Shown here in pieces: positions 41,698 through 51,338 of a stretch of 59,063 nt of DNA (position 1 is the first letter of the stretch; each line of letters begins with the position of its first letter). The notes under the pieces are model-generated. The model was given only the letters and a program-made list of their open reading frames with translations, was not told where the DNA came from and made no database searches. Origin of the DNA: an uncultured delta proteobacterium (GTDB taxonomy: Bacteria; Myxococcota_A; Polyangia; Polyangiales; Polyangiaceae); NCBI GenBank assembly GCA_903892415.1, contig CAITIQ010000107.1:1-59063 (forward strand). Direction: 5' to 3'. Position numbers and translations under genes: made by a program.

Positions 41698-43244
41698 GCA
41701 CCAAGTTGTTCGTCCCGGCTGACGCTGCGGCTCGCTCGGTTGGCGCCGATCAAGTTGTTACCGCCCTCCTCGCCGAGGCTTCGAGCCGCGGGGAATCGGT
41801 GTCGATCGTGCGCAATGGTTCGCGCGGCCTCTTGTGGCTCGAGCCGTTGGTCGAGGTGGAGACCGCACAGGGCCGGGTGGCCTACGGTCCAGTGTCGCCC
41901 GAGGATGTAGCGAGCCTATTCGACGGCGGCTTTCTCACGGGCTCGCCGCACCCGCTCGGTCACGGCCTTACCGAGGCCATTCCCTACCTAAAGAAACAAG
42001 AGCGGCTCACCTTCGCTCGCGTCGGCCTCACCGATCCGCTCTCGCTAACCGACTATCAAGAGCATGGTGGCCTTGCAGGGCTGCGCGCGGCGTTGGCTTG
42101 CTCCCCACGGGAGATCGTGGAGCGCGTTACCACCTCCGGCTTGCGCGGACGCGGCGGCGCCGCCTTCCCCACGGGTATCAAATGGCGCACCGTCTTGGAG
42201 ACAGCAGCCGATCAGAAGTACGTCGTGTGCAACGCCGACGAAGGGGACTCGGGGACCTTCTCCGACCGCATGTTGATGGAGGGGGATCCGTTCCTGCTGA
42301 TTGAAGGCATGGTGATCGCCGGCCTGGCCACCGGCGCGACCCGCGGCAGCATCTATCTGCGTTCGGAATACCCCGACGCTGCCCGCGTGCTCACAGAGGC
42401 GCTCAGCAGAGCCCGCGAATTCGGCTTGCTCGGCGATAATCTATTAGGCAGTGGGCGCTCTTTCGAACTCGAACTCTATCTCGGTGCTGGTAGCTACGTT
42501 TGTGGTGAGGAGACAGCCCTGCTGGAGAGCCTCGAGGGCAAGCGTGGGGTGGTGCGCTACCGGCCCCCTGTCCCGGCGGTGAAGGGACTATGGGGTAAAC
42601 CAACTGCGCTCAATAACGTCGTAACGCTAGCGTCGGTACCCTTCATCATGGCCAACGGCGCCGAGGCCTATCGCGACTTCGGAGCGGGCCGCTCCCGCGG
42701 CACGTTGGCGTTTCAGCTCGCTGGCAACCTCAAACGCGGAGGGCTGGTGGAGCGAGCCTTCGGCGTAACGCTGCGCGAGCTACTCTACGACTACGGCGGT
42801 GGATCGGCCAGCGGTCGGCCTCTGCGAGCCGTGCAGGTCGGTGGCCCGCTCGGCGCCTTCATTCCAGCGTCCCAGTTCGACCTGCCGCTCGACTACGAAG
42901 CCTTCGCGGCGCAGGGCTCGATCGTCGGGCACGGAGGGATCGTCGCCTTTGATGACAGCGTCGACATGGCGAAGATGGCCCGCTATGCGCTCGAGTTTTG
43001 CGCCATCGAGTCGTGCGGCAAGTGTACGCCCTGTCGCATTGGCTCGACGCGCGGCGTGGAGCTGCTCGACCGCCTTCGGGCAGGGGAGCGGCCCAAACAG
43101 CAGCTGACTGTGCTCAATGATTTGTTGCATACGATGGAGCACGCCTCCTTGTGCGCCCTTGGCGGTATGACGCCTTATCCCGTTCGTAGCGCACTAACCC
43201 ATTTCCCAGCGGATTTTGGGCTCGAGAACTCGGTGGAGAAGTAA
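41694..43244 (+). CDS. fdsB: NAD-dependent formate dehydrogenase beta subunit (NuoF-like)
   Basis: The 516-residue subunit combines an N-terminal thioredoxin-like part (1 to about 95) with the NuoF fold. The FMN loop reads GLRGRGGAAFPTGIKW at 149-164. Next come CNADEGDSGTFSDR, the NAD region GAGSYVCGEETALLESLEG, and the [4Fe-4S] motif ESCGKCTPCRIG with the distant Cys in ASLCALGG. It oxidises NADH or reduces NAD using FMN. Overlap with fdsG by 4 bases and a 2-base gap before fdsA fit a tight operon. Confidence 0.96.
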   Translation: MSTKLFVPADAAARSVGADQVVTALLAEASSRGESVSIVRNGSRGLLWLEPLVEVETAQGRVAYGPVSPEDVASLFDGGFLTGSPHPLGHGLTEAIPYLKKQERLTFARVGLTDPLSLTDYQEHGGLAGLRAALACSPREIVERVTTSGLRGRGGAAFPTGIKWRTVLETAADQKYVVCNADEGDSGTFSDRMLMEGDPFLLIEGMVIAGLATGATRGSIYLRSEYPDAARVLTEALSRAREFGLLGDNLLGSGRSFELELYLGAGSYVCGEETALLESLEGKRGVVRYRPPVPAVKGLWGKPTALNNVVTLASVPFIMANGAEAYRDFGAGRSRGTLAFQLAGNLKRGGLVERAFGVTLRELLYDYGGGSASGRPLRAVQVGGPLGAFIPASQFDLPLDYEAFAAQGSIVGHGGIVAFDDSVDMAKMARYALEFCAIESCGKCTPCRIGSTRGVELLDRLRAGERPKQQLTVLNDLLHTMEHASLCALGGMTPYPVRSALTHFPADFGLENSVEK

Positions 43245-43246
43245 CC

Positions 43247-46096
43247 ATGGATTCAATCTTCAAGCGCGACTTAGGAACGCCGATTCGACTCGGCAAACGT
43301 GGCATCGCCCTGAGCATTGATGGCGTGAGCGTGACCGTCCCCGACGGCACCTCGGTGATGCAGGCAGCGGCGCGCGCCGGTACACAGATCCCGAAGTTGT
43401 GCGCCACCGACTCGCTGGAGGCCTTCGGTTCGTGCCGGCTTTGTCTGGTGCAGATTGAAGGCAAGCGCGGTTACCCAGCTTCATGCACCACGTTGGTTGA
43501 ACCGGGAATGCGGGTTACCACCCAATCCCCGGAGCTAGCGCGCCTCCGTCGCGGCGTGATGGAACTCTATATCTCCGACCACCCGCTCGACTGTTTGACC
43601 TGTCCTGCGAATGGCAATTGCGAGTTGCAGACCATGGCCGGCGCGGTGGGGCTGCGCGAGGTCCGTTACGGCTTTGCCGGGGAGAACCACCTGGAGGCGC
43701 AGAAGGACGAGAGCAATCCGTATTTCACGTTCGACCCAAGCAAATGCATCGTCTGTTCGCGCTGCGTCCGCGCCTGCGAGGAGATTCAAGGCACCTTCGC
43801 GTTGACCGTTTCCGGGCGCGGCTTTGATTCGGTGATTTCTCCGGGCGGTACCGACTTCTTCTCGAGTGAATGCGTCTCGTGTGGCGCCTGCGTTCAGGCC
43901 TGCCCAACGGCGACGCTGATGGAGAAGTCGGTGGTCGAGCTGGGGCAGGCGACGCATTCGGTGGTAACCACCTGTGCCTATTGTGGTGTTGGCTGCTCCT
44001 TCCGTGCGGAGATGCAAGGCAACACCGTCGTGCGCATGGTCCCGCACAAAGAGGGCGGAGCCAACCACGGTCACTCCTGTGTGAAAGGGCGCTTCGCCTG
44101 GGGCTACGCCACCCACGCTGACCGCATCACCAAGCCGATGATCCGCGAACGCACCGATCTCCCTTGGCGTGAGGTCAGTTGGCAGGAGGCCTTCAGCTTT
44201 GCTGCCTCCAAGATCAAGCGACTGCAGGCCGAATACGGTGAAGGCGCTGTCGGGGCCATCACCTCTTCACGCTGCACCAATGAAGAGACCTATTTAGTGC
44301 AGAAGTTGGTGCGCGCGGCCTTCCGCAACAACAACGTGGATACTTGCGCGCGCGTTTGCCACTCGCCGACCGGTTATGGCCTAAAGACTACTTTGGGCGA
44401 ATCGGCTGGTACGCAAGACTTCGAGTCGGTGGACCTCGCTGACGTGATCATGGTGATCGGCGCCAACCCCACTGACGCTCATCCAGTGTTTGCCTCGCGT
44501 ATGAAGCGAAGGCTGCGTGAGGGCGCAGCCTTGATCGTGGTGGACCCGCGAGAGAGCGATCTCGTGAGCCAACCCCATGCGAAGGCGGCCTTCCATTTAC
44601 CGCTCCGGCCGGGCACCAACGTGGCGATTATCAATGCCCTCGCGCACGTGATCGTCACGGAAGGCCTCGCCAAGGAGGATTACGTCCTTTCGCGTTGTGA
44701 CGTAGCCGAGTACCAGAAGTGGAGGCAGTTCATCGTCTTGCCGGAGAACTCCCCGGAGAGCTTGGCCAGCGTGACCGGCGTCCCCGCCGAGACCGTGCGC
44801 AACGCCGCTCGGCTATTTGGTAATGCGCCCAACGGGGCCATCTACTACGGGCTCGGCGTAACGGAGCATAGCCAGGGCTCGACCATGGTGATGGGGATCG
44901 CCAATCTCGCTATGGTGACCGGCAATCTTGGGCGGCCGGGCGTTGGCGTAAACCCATTGCGCGGTCAGAACAACGTGCAGGGCTCGTGCGATATGGGCTC
45001 CTTCCCCCATGAACTACCGGGCTATCGCCATGTCTCGGATCCGGCGGTGCGAGCGCTGTTCGAGGCGGCCTGGGGCGTGCCCGTACACGCCGAGCCCGGG
45101 TTGCGAATCCCCAATATGTTCGATGCCGCCTTGGACGGGAGTTTCAAGGGGCTCTACGTGCAGGGGGAAGATATAGCGCAATCCGACCCGGACATTACGC
45201 ATGTACACGCGGCCCTCGCGGCGATGGAATGCGTGATTGTACAGGACCTGTTCCTGAATGAGACGGCCAAGCTCGCTCACGTCTTTCTCCCCGGCGCTAG
45301 CTTCCTGGAGAAGGACGGCACCTTTACCAACGCTGAGCGGCGTATCAACCGGGTGCGAGCGGTGATGCCGCCGCTCGCTGGTCTAGCCGATTGGGAGGTC
45401 ACCATGGGGCTGGCAGAGGCGCTCGGCGTCCCCATGCACTATGCCCACCCGTCCGAGATCATGGCTGAGATCGCGCGGCTGACGCCGACCTTCCAAGGCG
45501 TCTCGTATGAGAAGCTGGATCGGCTCGGTAGCGTGCAGTGGCCCTGCAACGAGGCCGCCCCCGAGGGCACGCCGGTGATGCACGTGGACGAGTTCGTGCG
45601 CGGAAAAGGGCGGTTTGTGATTACGCGTTACGTCGCCACGACGGAGCGCACCAATCGCGACTATCCGCTGATCCTGACCACAGGGCGCATCCTCTCGCAA
45701 TACAATGTCGGCGCGCAGACGCGGCGCACCGCCAACGTGCTTTGGCACGCGGAGGACCTGCTCGAGATTCACCCGCATGACGCCGAGCAGCGCGGCCTTG
45801 TCGAGGGCGACCTGGTGCAGGTTCGAAGTCGGGCGGGCGAGACGGTATTGCGCGCGACGCTGACCGAGCGCGTGCAACCCGGCGTTGTGTACACCACCTT
45901 CCATCATCCGGTTTCGGGTGCCAACGTCGTAACGACCGAGAACTCCGACTGGGCCACCAACTGTCCGGAATACAAGGTGACCGCCGTCCAAGTGCGCAAA
46001 ACGGCTAGCCGCTCTGTTTGGCAAGAGAGCTTCACCAGCGAGCACCAAGCGCAGGTCGCTATGTTGCCGAAGGCGGGAGCGGTCCGTGAAGGTTGA
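43247..46096 (+). CDS. fdsA: NAD-dependent formate dehydrogenase alpha subunit, Mo-bisMGD catalytic
   Basis: The 949-residue catalytic subunit has, in order: an N-terminal ferredoxin domain ([2Fe-2S], FGSCRLC near 60-66); a His-Cys3 cluster region (HPLDCLTC); two [4Fe-4S] motifs (CIVCSRCVRAC from 167 and CVSCGACVQACP from 209); and the bis-MGD domain from about 240 with its cluster CAYCGVGC. The active-site residue is Cys371 in CARVCHSPTGYG, followed by His372, so this is a Cys and not a selenocysteine enzyme. C-terminal LILTTGR and CPEYKVTAVQV close the molybdopterin-binding fold. It oxidises formate to CO2, reversibly in relatives. Confidence 0.97.
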   Translation: MDSIFKRDLGTPIRLGKRGIALSIDGVSVTVPDGTSVMQAAARAGTQIPKLCATDSLEAFGSCRLCLVQIEGKRGYPASCTTLVEPGMRVTTQSPELARLRRGVMELYISDHPLDCLTCPANGNCELQTMAGAVGLREVRYGFAGENHLEAQKDESNPYFTFDPSKCIVCSRCVRACEEIQGTFALTVSGRGFDSVISPGGTDFFSSECVSCGACVQACPTATLMEKSVVELGQATHSVVTTCAYCGVGCSFRAEMQGNTVVRMVPHKEGGANHGHSCVKGRFAWGYATHADRITKPMIRERTDLPWREVSWQEAFSFAASKIKRLQAEYGEGAVGAITSSRCTNEETYLVQKLVRAAFRNNNVDTCARVCHSPTGYGLKTTLGESAGTQDFESVDLADVIMVIGANPTDAHPVFASRMKRRLREGAALIVVDPRESDLVSQPHAKAAFHLPLRPGTNVAIINALAHVIVTEGLAKEDYVLSRCDVAEYQKWRQFIVLPENSPESLASVTGVPAETVRNAARLFGNAPNGAIYYGLGVTEHSQGSTMVMGIANLAMVTGNLGRPGVGVNPLRGQNNVQGSCDMGSFPHELPGYRHVSDPAVRALFEAAWGVPVHAEPGLRIPNMFDAALDGSFKGLYVQGEDIAQSDPDITHVHAALAAMECVIVQDLFLNETAKLAHVFLPGASFLEKDGTFTNAERRINRVRAVMPPLAGLADWEVTMGLAEALGVPMHYAHPSEIMAEIARLTPTFQGVSYEKLDRLGSVQWPCNEAAPEGTPVMHVDEFVRGKGRFVITRYVATTERTNRDYPLILTTGRILSQYNVGAQTRRTANVLWHAEDLLEIHPHDAEQRGLVEGDLVQVRSRAGETVLRATLTERVQPGVVYTTFHHPVSGANVVTTENSDWATNCPEYKVTAVQVRKTASRSVWQESFTSEHQAQVAMLPKAGAVREG

Positions 46097-46331
46097 AAAA
46101 TTAGCCTTCATGGCCAACCAAATAGCGGCCTTCTTCGAGGCCGACCCTGATCGCGAGGTCGCCCTTGACGGCTTTAGCGGGCACCTGCGCAGGTTCTGGG
46201 ATCCGCGTATGCGCAAAGAGCTATTGGCCTGGGTGGAGGCCGGCGGTGGTGAGTCGCTCAATCCGCTGGTGCGCGAGGCGCTATCGCTCAGAAGGTCACA
46301 GATCCTGCCCGAGGCTCCGGCTGCACCGTAG
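46086..46331 (+). CDS. fdsD: Formate dehydrogenase delta subunit
   Basis: The 81-residue protein has the FdsD core: KLAFMANQIAAFFEADPDREVA, then GHLRRFWDPRMRKELLAW. This is a small accessory subunit of soluble Mo formate dehydrogenases. The GTG start at 46086 overlaps the end of fdsA by 11 bases. Usually fdsC (an FdhD-type sulfur transferase) sits between fdsA and fdsD; here it is missing, so it must be encoded elsewhere if the enzyme is active. Confidence 0.93.
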   Translation: MKVEKLAFMANQIAAFFEADPDREVALDGFSGHLRRFWDPRMRKELLAWVEAGGGESLNPLVREALSLRRSQILPEAPAAP

Positions 46332-46349
46332 TTCGTACGCCCCGAAGTT

Positions 46350-46408
46350 CTGGATCAACTCCGGCCCTTCACTTGCCGCGCTGTGCGCGGGGGCCGGAGT
46401 AGATCCAG
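46350..46408. terminator. Long imperfect palindrome between convergent fdsD and tetR genes
   Basis: CTGGATCAACTCCGGCCC (46350-46367) pairs with the complementary arm at 46391-46408 with only one mismatch in 18 positions. The loop itself contains a perfect CCGCGC-TGT-GCGCGG hairpin at 46376-46390. It lies exactly between two convergent genes, as expected for a bidirectional terminator. No T-run follows on either side, so a processing or cruciform element is also possible. Confidence 0.55.
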
Positions 46409-46429
46409 CCACGCCCTTCGCCGGCACGA

Positions 46430-47035
46430 CTACGCTGCGCTTCGCAGCATCCCCTCGAGCAGTACGCGCACCAACTCACGAACGTAGCGCGCAGCGTGAA
46501 AGTCGCCGTCAGCGGCATCGGAGCTCGCCGGCGACTCGAGCACTACCTGAGTGGAAAGTGCGCCAAGGAAGGCCTGGGCGATGGTGGCGGTGTCTAGCGC
46601 TCCATCAATGCGGCCGAGTGCTCCTTCATTCTTCAAGTATTCGGTGAGGTACGAGAGCATTTGCTCCCGAGCAGCGAGCTGCATCGTTCGGGAGGAGAGG
46701 TTCGGATCACCTGCAAGTCGCATCATGAACAGAGGCGTCAAGCGGCGTAGGACGCGCAGAGAGAGCTCGGCTGCCCCAACGAGGTTGTCGAGGACGTTAC
46801 CGCTCCCCGCTCGGCTGGGCAGCAGACTCAGCTGTTGCAATAGGTCGCTAATCTCAGGGGCCACCGCGGCCTCGAACAGGCCTGGCGTCGTCTTATAGCG
46901 TTTGAACACCGAGCCCTCGGAGATCCCGGCGCGCCGAGCGACCTCAGCGCTCGTGGATTGGAGCCCGCGCTCCCAAAACACGGCGCGGGCAGCACTCAGG
47001 ATGGTCTCGTTCTCGATCACTGTCGGTCGTGCCAT
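46430..47035 (-). CDS. TetR family transcriptional regulator (in the efflux operon)
   Basis: The 201-residue protein has the TetR helix-turn-helix at about residues 8-50 (ILSAARAVFWERG, then AEVARRAGISEGSVFKRYKT), followed by an all-helical ligand-binding region. It starts 3 bases after the end of the RND pump gene, so it is co-transcribed with the pump as the third gene of the operon. An autoregulatory or feedback role is likely. It is a different protein from the TetR encoded divergently at 51411. Confidence 0.93.
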   Translation of the reverse strand: MARPTVIENETILSAARAVFWERGLQSTSAEVARRAGISEGSVFKRYKTTPGLFEAAVAPEISDLLQQLSLLPSRAGSGNVLDNLVGAAELSLRVLRRLTPLFMMRLAGDPNLSSRTMQLAAREQMLSYLTEYLKNEGALGRIDGALDTATIAQAFLGALSTQVVLESPASSDAADGDFHAARYVRELVRVLLEGMLRSAA

Positions 47036-47038
47036 GAT

Positions 47039-50000
47039 TTACTCCGCACCGATTGGGGAGGCCTTGCCAAGGTCTTGATGGTTTGCGTCTCCACCGCCTT
47101 CTGCCGCCAAGAGCGCCTCCAGGTCTGCTTCGCCCCGATCGACGGCCGCTCGCTTCGAGCGTCGGGATAGCCAACTAGCGGCCTGGTCGAATAGATCGTA
47201 GGCGACAGGCACGGCGACCAGCGTGAGCAACAAGGAGAGCGTTTGGCCGCCCACGACGATACCGGACGATGCCTGATTTTTGCCGGCTCCGACGCCGCGC
47301 GAAAAGATCAGCGGGATCATGCCGGCGACGAAGGCGAGCGTCGTCATCAAGATCGGCCGCAGCCGATCTCGGTTGGCCTCCATGATCGCCTGAAGTTTGG
47401 GCAGGCCCAACTTGCGCAGGTGATTCGTGTGGTCAATTTGCAAGATGGCGTTCTTCTTCACCACGCCAAACAACACCAACAGGCCAAGCGCCGAAAACAG
47501 ATTGAGCGTTTGTCCGAGCAAGAGCAGCGACAACAGCGCGAACGGCACCGTTAGCGGCAGGGAGAGCAGGATGATGCCCGGTTGGGACCACGACTCGAAC
47601 TGAGCTGCGAGGACCAGGTACATAAAGATGAAGCCGAGCGCTATCACCGTGATGAAGCCAACTGCTAGCTCCAAACTTGTCTTGGAGGAGCCCACCGGCT
47701 CCAGCCGGTACTCGGGAGGCAGTCCCTCCGCCGCGTAGAGCCGCTTCAACTCCTCGGTTACGGCGTTGGACCCCACGCCGGGCGCTGGGTTGGCAACCAC
47801 GGTGTATTGTCGTTGTCGGCCGTAACGGTCAATCCTCGAGGGGCCGATACTCTCGCGAAACTCCACCAGTTGCGAAAGTGGAACCACGCTGCCTGATTGA
47901 GAACTAACCCCAAGCTCCGGCAGGCTCGCCGCGTTTTCGCGGAACTCTTCGGCGGCGCGCAAGCGAACGTCGTATTGTTCACCGCCTTCGCTGTAGCTCG
48001 TAACCTTCAAGCCACCGACGAAGACGCGCAGGCTGTCCGCGACGGTCCGCACCGAGACGCCAAGCTTGGCTGCCCGCTCACGGTCGATGATGACCTGCGT
48101 CTCCGGTTTGGGCTCGGCCAGTGTGGAGTCTACGTCCACGGCGCCCGGGAACGCCCGCAACGAATCCCGGATATGGCGGCTCGCCTCAGCGACCCGCTGG
48201 ATGTCGGGGCCGATGATGGCATATTGAACTTGGGCTTGGGACTGACCGCTCGAGAACTCGGGCACCTCGCCGGCGACGGCTTGAACGCCTTCCGGCACAG
48301 TGGAGAGCACCTCATCGCGGATGCGCTGCATCAGGTGTTGCTGGGTGAAGGGGCGGGCCCCCGGATCGGTCAGGAAGACATAGAGCTTCGCCTCGTTGGT
48401 TGGACTTGTGTCGCCAGCTCCGACCGTAATCAAGGTTTGCCGCACACCCTCATAGCGGCGCGCCTGCTTGGCCAAACGTTGCGTGATCAGCTTGGTTTCG
48501 TCCAAGCTGGTGCCCTCTTTGGCCTTCACCGAGACCTCGAATTGCGCTTGATCGTCCACCGGCAGAAAAGATGCGGGCACGGCTTTGGCCAGCGGCCCAC
48601 ACGAGCCCAACGTTGCCAAGCTGAGCAGCACTACCACCCAACGGTGACGCAGACTGGCGCCAAGGATACGCATGTAGACTCGCTCGATGGGGCGATAGAA
48701 GACGTCTACCAAGCGGCTCAACCAACTACCGTGCTCCGCCTCGGTGATCATGCGCGCCGACATCATCGGCGTCAGCGTGAAGCTGACGAAGCACGAGACA
48801 CCAATAGCAAAGGCCATGGTCAATCCGAAGCTCGCGAGGAAGCGACCGGGAAGTCCTCCCATGAAGGCGATCGGCACGAAGATGGCCATCAGCGATAGCG
48901 TGGTAGCGAGCACAGCGAGGCCGATTTCCCGCGTGGCCAAGACCGCCGCGACGAACGGCTTGGTCTTACGCTCCTGCACGAAGCGGACGATGTTCTCGAG
49001 CACCACGATCGCGTCGTCGATCACGATACCGACCGAGAGCGCGAGCGCGAGCAGCGTCAAGAAGTTGAGCGTGAAGCCGGCGAGCTTCATGATCCCGAAG
49101 GTGCCGATGATTGAGATCGGGATCGAGATCGCAGCGATCAGGGTGGGGCGCACGCTGCCGAGGAACAGGAGCACGATCACCGATGCGAGCAGCGCGCCTA
49201 GGATGAGGTGCTCTTGCACCGAGTGAATACCGGTACGGATAACGCCCGAGTTGTCGCGGACGGTCTCTACCTTGACGTTCGGTGGCAGTAACGCTTGTAT
49301 CCCTGCAAGTCGAGATAGCACTGTATCAACGACGGCGACCGTGTTTCTGCCGGATTGCTTCTTCACCGAAAGCAACACCACCGGCTCGTCATCCAGCTCG
49401 GCGATGGTCGCTTCCTCCGCCACTGCGTCCTCGACCTTGGCGACATCACTGACCCGAATCGGGCGTCCGGCGGTGCTGCGCAGGATGATTTCGCCCACGG
49501 CAGAGGGGGTCTCCACGCGACCAGCGACTCGCAGCGTCTGCCGTTCGGGCCCCGAGCCCAAGGCGCCACCCGGGACATTGACGTTTTGGCTGGCGAGCCC
49601 GAACTGTACGTCGGTGGCGGTTAGCCCGTAGGCGCGCAATGCGGCAGGGTCGAGCCAAACGTTGATTTGGCGTTGGCGCCCTCCAATGACCTCCACCTGG
49701 CCAACACCGTCAATGCTCTCAATCTGTCTTCGAACCGTCTTATCGGCGAGCTCGGTTAGCTCGGCCTGACTACCTTCGCCTCTGACCGCCAATAGCAAGA
49801 TAGCGCCAGCCGCTGGGTCTACACGGGTGACGATCGGTGGCTCAACGCCCTCCGGCAGGTCCTTCACTACGAGGTCGACCTTGTCGCGAACCTCTTGGGC
49901 AGCGACATCTCCGCTTTTTTCGAGCACAAACGCGACGATTACTTGGGAGACGCCCTCCGATGAGTTGGAGCGCAGCTCATCGATTCCGCCGATGGTGTTG

Positions 50001-50215
50001 ATCGACCCCTCGATCTTGTCGGTGATGTCACTCTCGACCTCCGCGGGCGCTGCACCAGGTAATCGGGTGGTCACGATCACGAACGGGATGTCGACGTTGG
50101 GGAAGCTATCCACCCCGAGCTTGGTGTAACTGAAGCCACCGAGAACGACGAGCACGAGCATCAGCACGGTGGCAAACACCGGCCTCTGCACGCTGATGCG
50201 GGCAAGCCATTGCAT
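47039..50215 (-). CDS. RND efflux permease (HAE1/AcrB-like)
   Basis: The 1058-residue inner-membrane pump has a typical RND start (ISVQRPVFATVLMLVLVVLGG) and two homologous halves with 12 expected helices. It has the proton-relay aspartate pair in TM4 (GIVIDDAIVV) and porter-domain segments such as GGRQRQINVWLDPAALRAYG. It exports hydrophobic drugs, dyes or solvents with an adaptor and an outer-membrane channel; the channel gene is not in this operon. It starts 2 bases after the adaptor gene. Confidence 0.97.
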   Translation of the reverse strand: MQWLARISVQRPVFATVLMLVLVVLGGFSYTKLGVDSFPNVDIPFVIVTTRLPGAAPAEVESDITDKIEGSINTIGGIDELRSNSSEGVSQVIVAFVLEKSGDVAAQEVRDKVDLVVKDLPEGVEPPIVTRVDPAAGAILLLAVRGEGSQAELTELADKTVRRQIESIDGVGQVEVIGGRQRQINVWLDPAALRAYGLTATDVQFGLASQNVNVPGGALGSGPERQTLRVAGRVETPSAVGEIILRSTAGRPIRVSDVAKVEDAVAEEATIAELDDEPVVLLSVKKQSGRNTVAVVDTVLSRLAGIQALLPPNVKVETVRDNSGVIRTGIHSVQEHLILGALLASVIVLLFLGSVRPTLIAAISIPISIIGTFGIMKLAGFTLNFLTLLALALSVGIVIDDAIVVLENIVRFVQERKTKPFVAAVLATREIGLAVLATTLSLMAIFVPIAFMGGLPGRFLASFGLTMAFAIGVSCFVSFTLTPMMSARMITEAEHGSWLSRLVDVFYRPIERVYMRILGASLRHRWVVVLLSLATLGSCGPLAKAVPASFLPVDDQAQFEVSVKAKEGTSLDETKLITQRLAKQARRYEGVRQTLITVGAGDTSPTNEAKLYVFLTDPGARPFTQQHLMQRIRDEVLSTVPEGVQAVAGEVPEFSSGQSQAQVQYAIIGPDIQRVAEASRHIRDSLRAFPGAVDVDSTLAEPKPETQVIIDRERAAKLGVSVRTVADSLRVFVGGLKVTSYSEGGEQYDVRLRAAEEFRENAASLPELGVSSQSGSVVPLSQLVEFRESIGPSRIDRYGRQRQYTVVANPAPGVGSNAVTEELKRLYAAEGLPPEYRLEPVGSSKTSLELAVGFITVIALGFIFMYLVLAAQFESWSQPGIILLSLPLTVPFALLSLLLLGQTLNLFSALGLLVLFGVVKKNAILQIDHTNHLRKLGLPKLQAIMEANRDRLRPILMTTLAFVAGMIPLIFSRGVGAGKNQASSGIVVGGQTLSLLLTLVAVPVAYDLFDQAASWLSRRSKRAAVDRGEADLEALLAAEGGGDANHQDLGKASPIGAE

Positions 50216-50217
50216 AG

Positions 50218-51282
50218 TTACTCCACCGCCTGACCGTTTTGCAGCTCTTCGGGCGGTGCCGTTACCACGCTATCGTCCAGCGTCAGGCCCTTACGGATAG
50301 CAACGCGACCGCCTTCGACCTCGGGCCCAACGAAAACCGACCGCTCGTTGGCGTGACCAGCTTCAATCACGAATACGCGCGTTTTGCCGGCTCGCTTAAC
50401 GAGCGCTGTAGCGGGGATGGTTGGTAGCTCTTCGCTGCCGACCGTCAACTCCACCATACCGAACATGCCAGGAAGGAGGGCGCCATCCGCGTTGTCGATG
50501 GGCGCCTCTATCACTACGTCGCGGCTCTGCTTGCGAACGCTCACCCCTCCGCGGTCAATCTTTGTTCGCCAGCTCCGGTCGGGATAGGCGGTTACCGTGA
50601 ACACCACCTCGGTCCCAACCCGCGCTGCAGGCGCGATCGATTCGGGGGCTTCCATCGCCAGCCGCAGCCTGTCATTGGTAACTAGCCTCACGACGCTCGA
50701 GTCCGCCCTGACGAACTCGCCGACCTCGACGAAGCGCTCGTTGATCACGCCGTCGAGCGGGGAGCGGATGATGCCGTCAATCACATTCTTTTGCGCCTGC
50801 CCAACCCGGAGCTCCGCGGCCTGAACGTCGAGCTCGGAGGTCGCACATTGATCGCGCAGTCGATCGAACTCTTGTTTCGCGATCGCCCCTCCTTCGAACA
50901 GTTTGCTGGCCCGCTCACACTCGCGAGCCGCGCTGGCCCTCCTTGAACGAGCGAGTTCAGCCTGCTTGGCCGCCTCCGACGCCGCCATGCCAACAGCCTG
51001 CGTATCAAGCTTGGCCAGGATATCTCCCTTCTTAACCCGCTCGCCAACGGTCGCTCGTACCTCGAGCACCCGGCCGCTGGCCCCCGCTGCGAGATCGGTC
51101 TCGATCGCGCCCTCCAGCATCGCTGGGAGTCGCACGGTGCGCGGCACGGCGCGCGCCTCTACCTTCGCTGAGGCTACTTGCACCGCCGCGGGAGCGGGTT
51201 CCACCTTGGCGGCGGCCTCATTGGCGCAACCGGGGGTGAGCAGCAGGGGTACCAGGAGGAGCAGTACGTTGGATCGCAACAT
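50218..51282 (-). CDS. RND efflux periplasmic adaptor (membrane fusion) lipoprotein
   Basis: The 354-residue adaptor has a signal ending in LLLTPGC (lipobox). A biotinyl-lipoyl-like beta domain follows (GRVLEVRATVGERVKKGDILAKLD), then a helical hairpin (about 95-165, AKQAELARSRRASAARECER), and a second lipoyl half (IIRSPLDGVINERFVEVGEFV). The beta-barrel and membrane-proximal parts close the chain. It bridges the RND pump to an outer-membrane channel. It is first of the efflux operon, and its start codon lies inside the first palindromic operator. Confidence 0.96.
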   Translation of the reverse strand: MLRSNVLLLLVPLLLTPGCANEAAAKVEPAPAAVQVASAKVEARAVPRTVRLPAMLEGAIETDLAAGASGRVLEVRATVGERVKKGDILAKLDTQAVGMAASEAAKQAELARSRRASAARECERASKLFEGGAIAKQEFDRLRDQCATSELDVQAAELRVGQAQKNVIDGIIRSPLDGVINERFVEVGEFVRADSSVVRLVTNDRLRLAMEAPESIAPAARVGTEVVFTVTAYPDRSWRTKIDRGGVSVRKQSRDVVIEAPIDNADGALLPGMFGMVELTVGSEELPTIPATALVKRAGKTRVFVIEAGHANERSVFVGPEVEGGRVAIRKGLTLDDSVVTAPPEELQNGQAVE

Positions 51283-51294
51283 GAGTGTTGCGAT
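51273..51294. promoter_or_regulatory. Palindromic operator 1 (8-6-8), perfect
   Basis: ATCGCAAC (51273-51280) and GTTGCGAT (51287-51294) are perfect complementary arms around a 6-base spacer. The site covers the ATG of the adaptor gene (51280-51282 on the minus strand), so a bound TetR-type protein would block efflux operon expression. Confidence 0.8.
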
Positions 51295-51315
51295 GGTTAG
51301 CGTAGGTGGCCCGGT

Positions 51316-51337
51316 ATCGCAACGTCATTGATGCGAT
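51316..51337. promoter_or_regulatory. Palindromic operator 2 (8-6-8), one mismatch
   Basis: ATCGCAAC (51316-51323) is followed after 6 bases by GATGCGAT (51330-51337), which differs from a perfect arm at one position. Its centre is 43 bases from operator 1, near four helical turns. Confidence 0.75.
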
Positions 51338-51338
51338 G

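Noticed and set aside
44359..44361. Selenocysteine in formate dehydrogenase
   Set aside because: The active-site codon is TGC (Cys371) and the reading frame contains no internal TGA.
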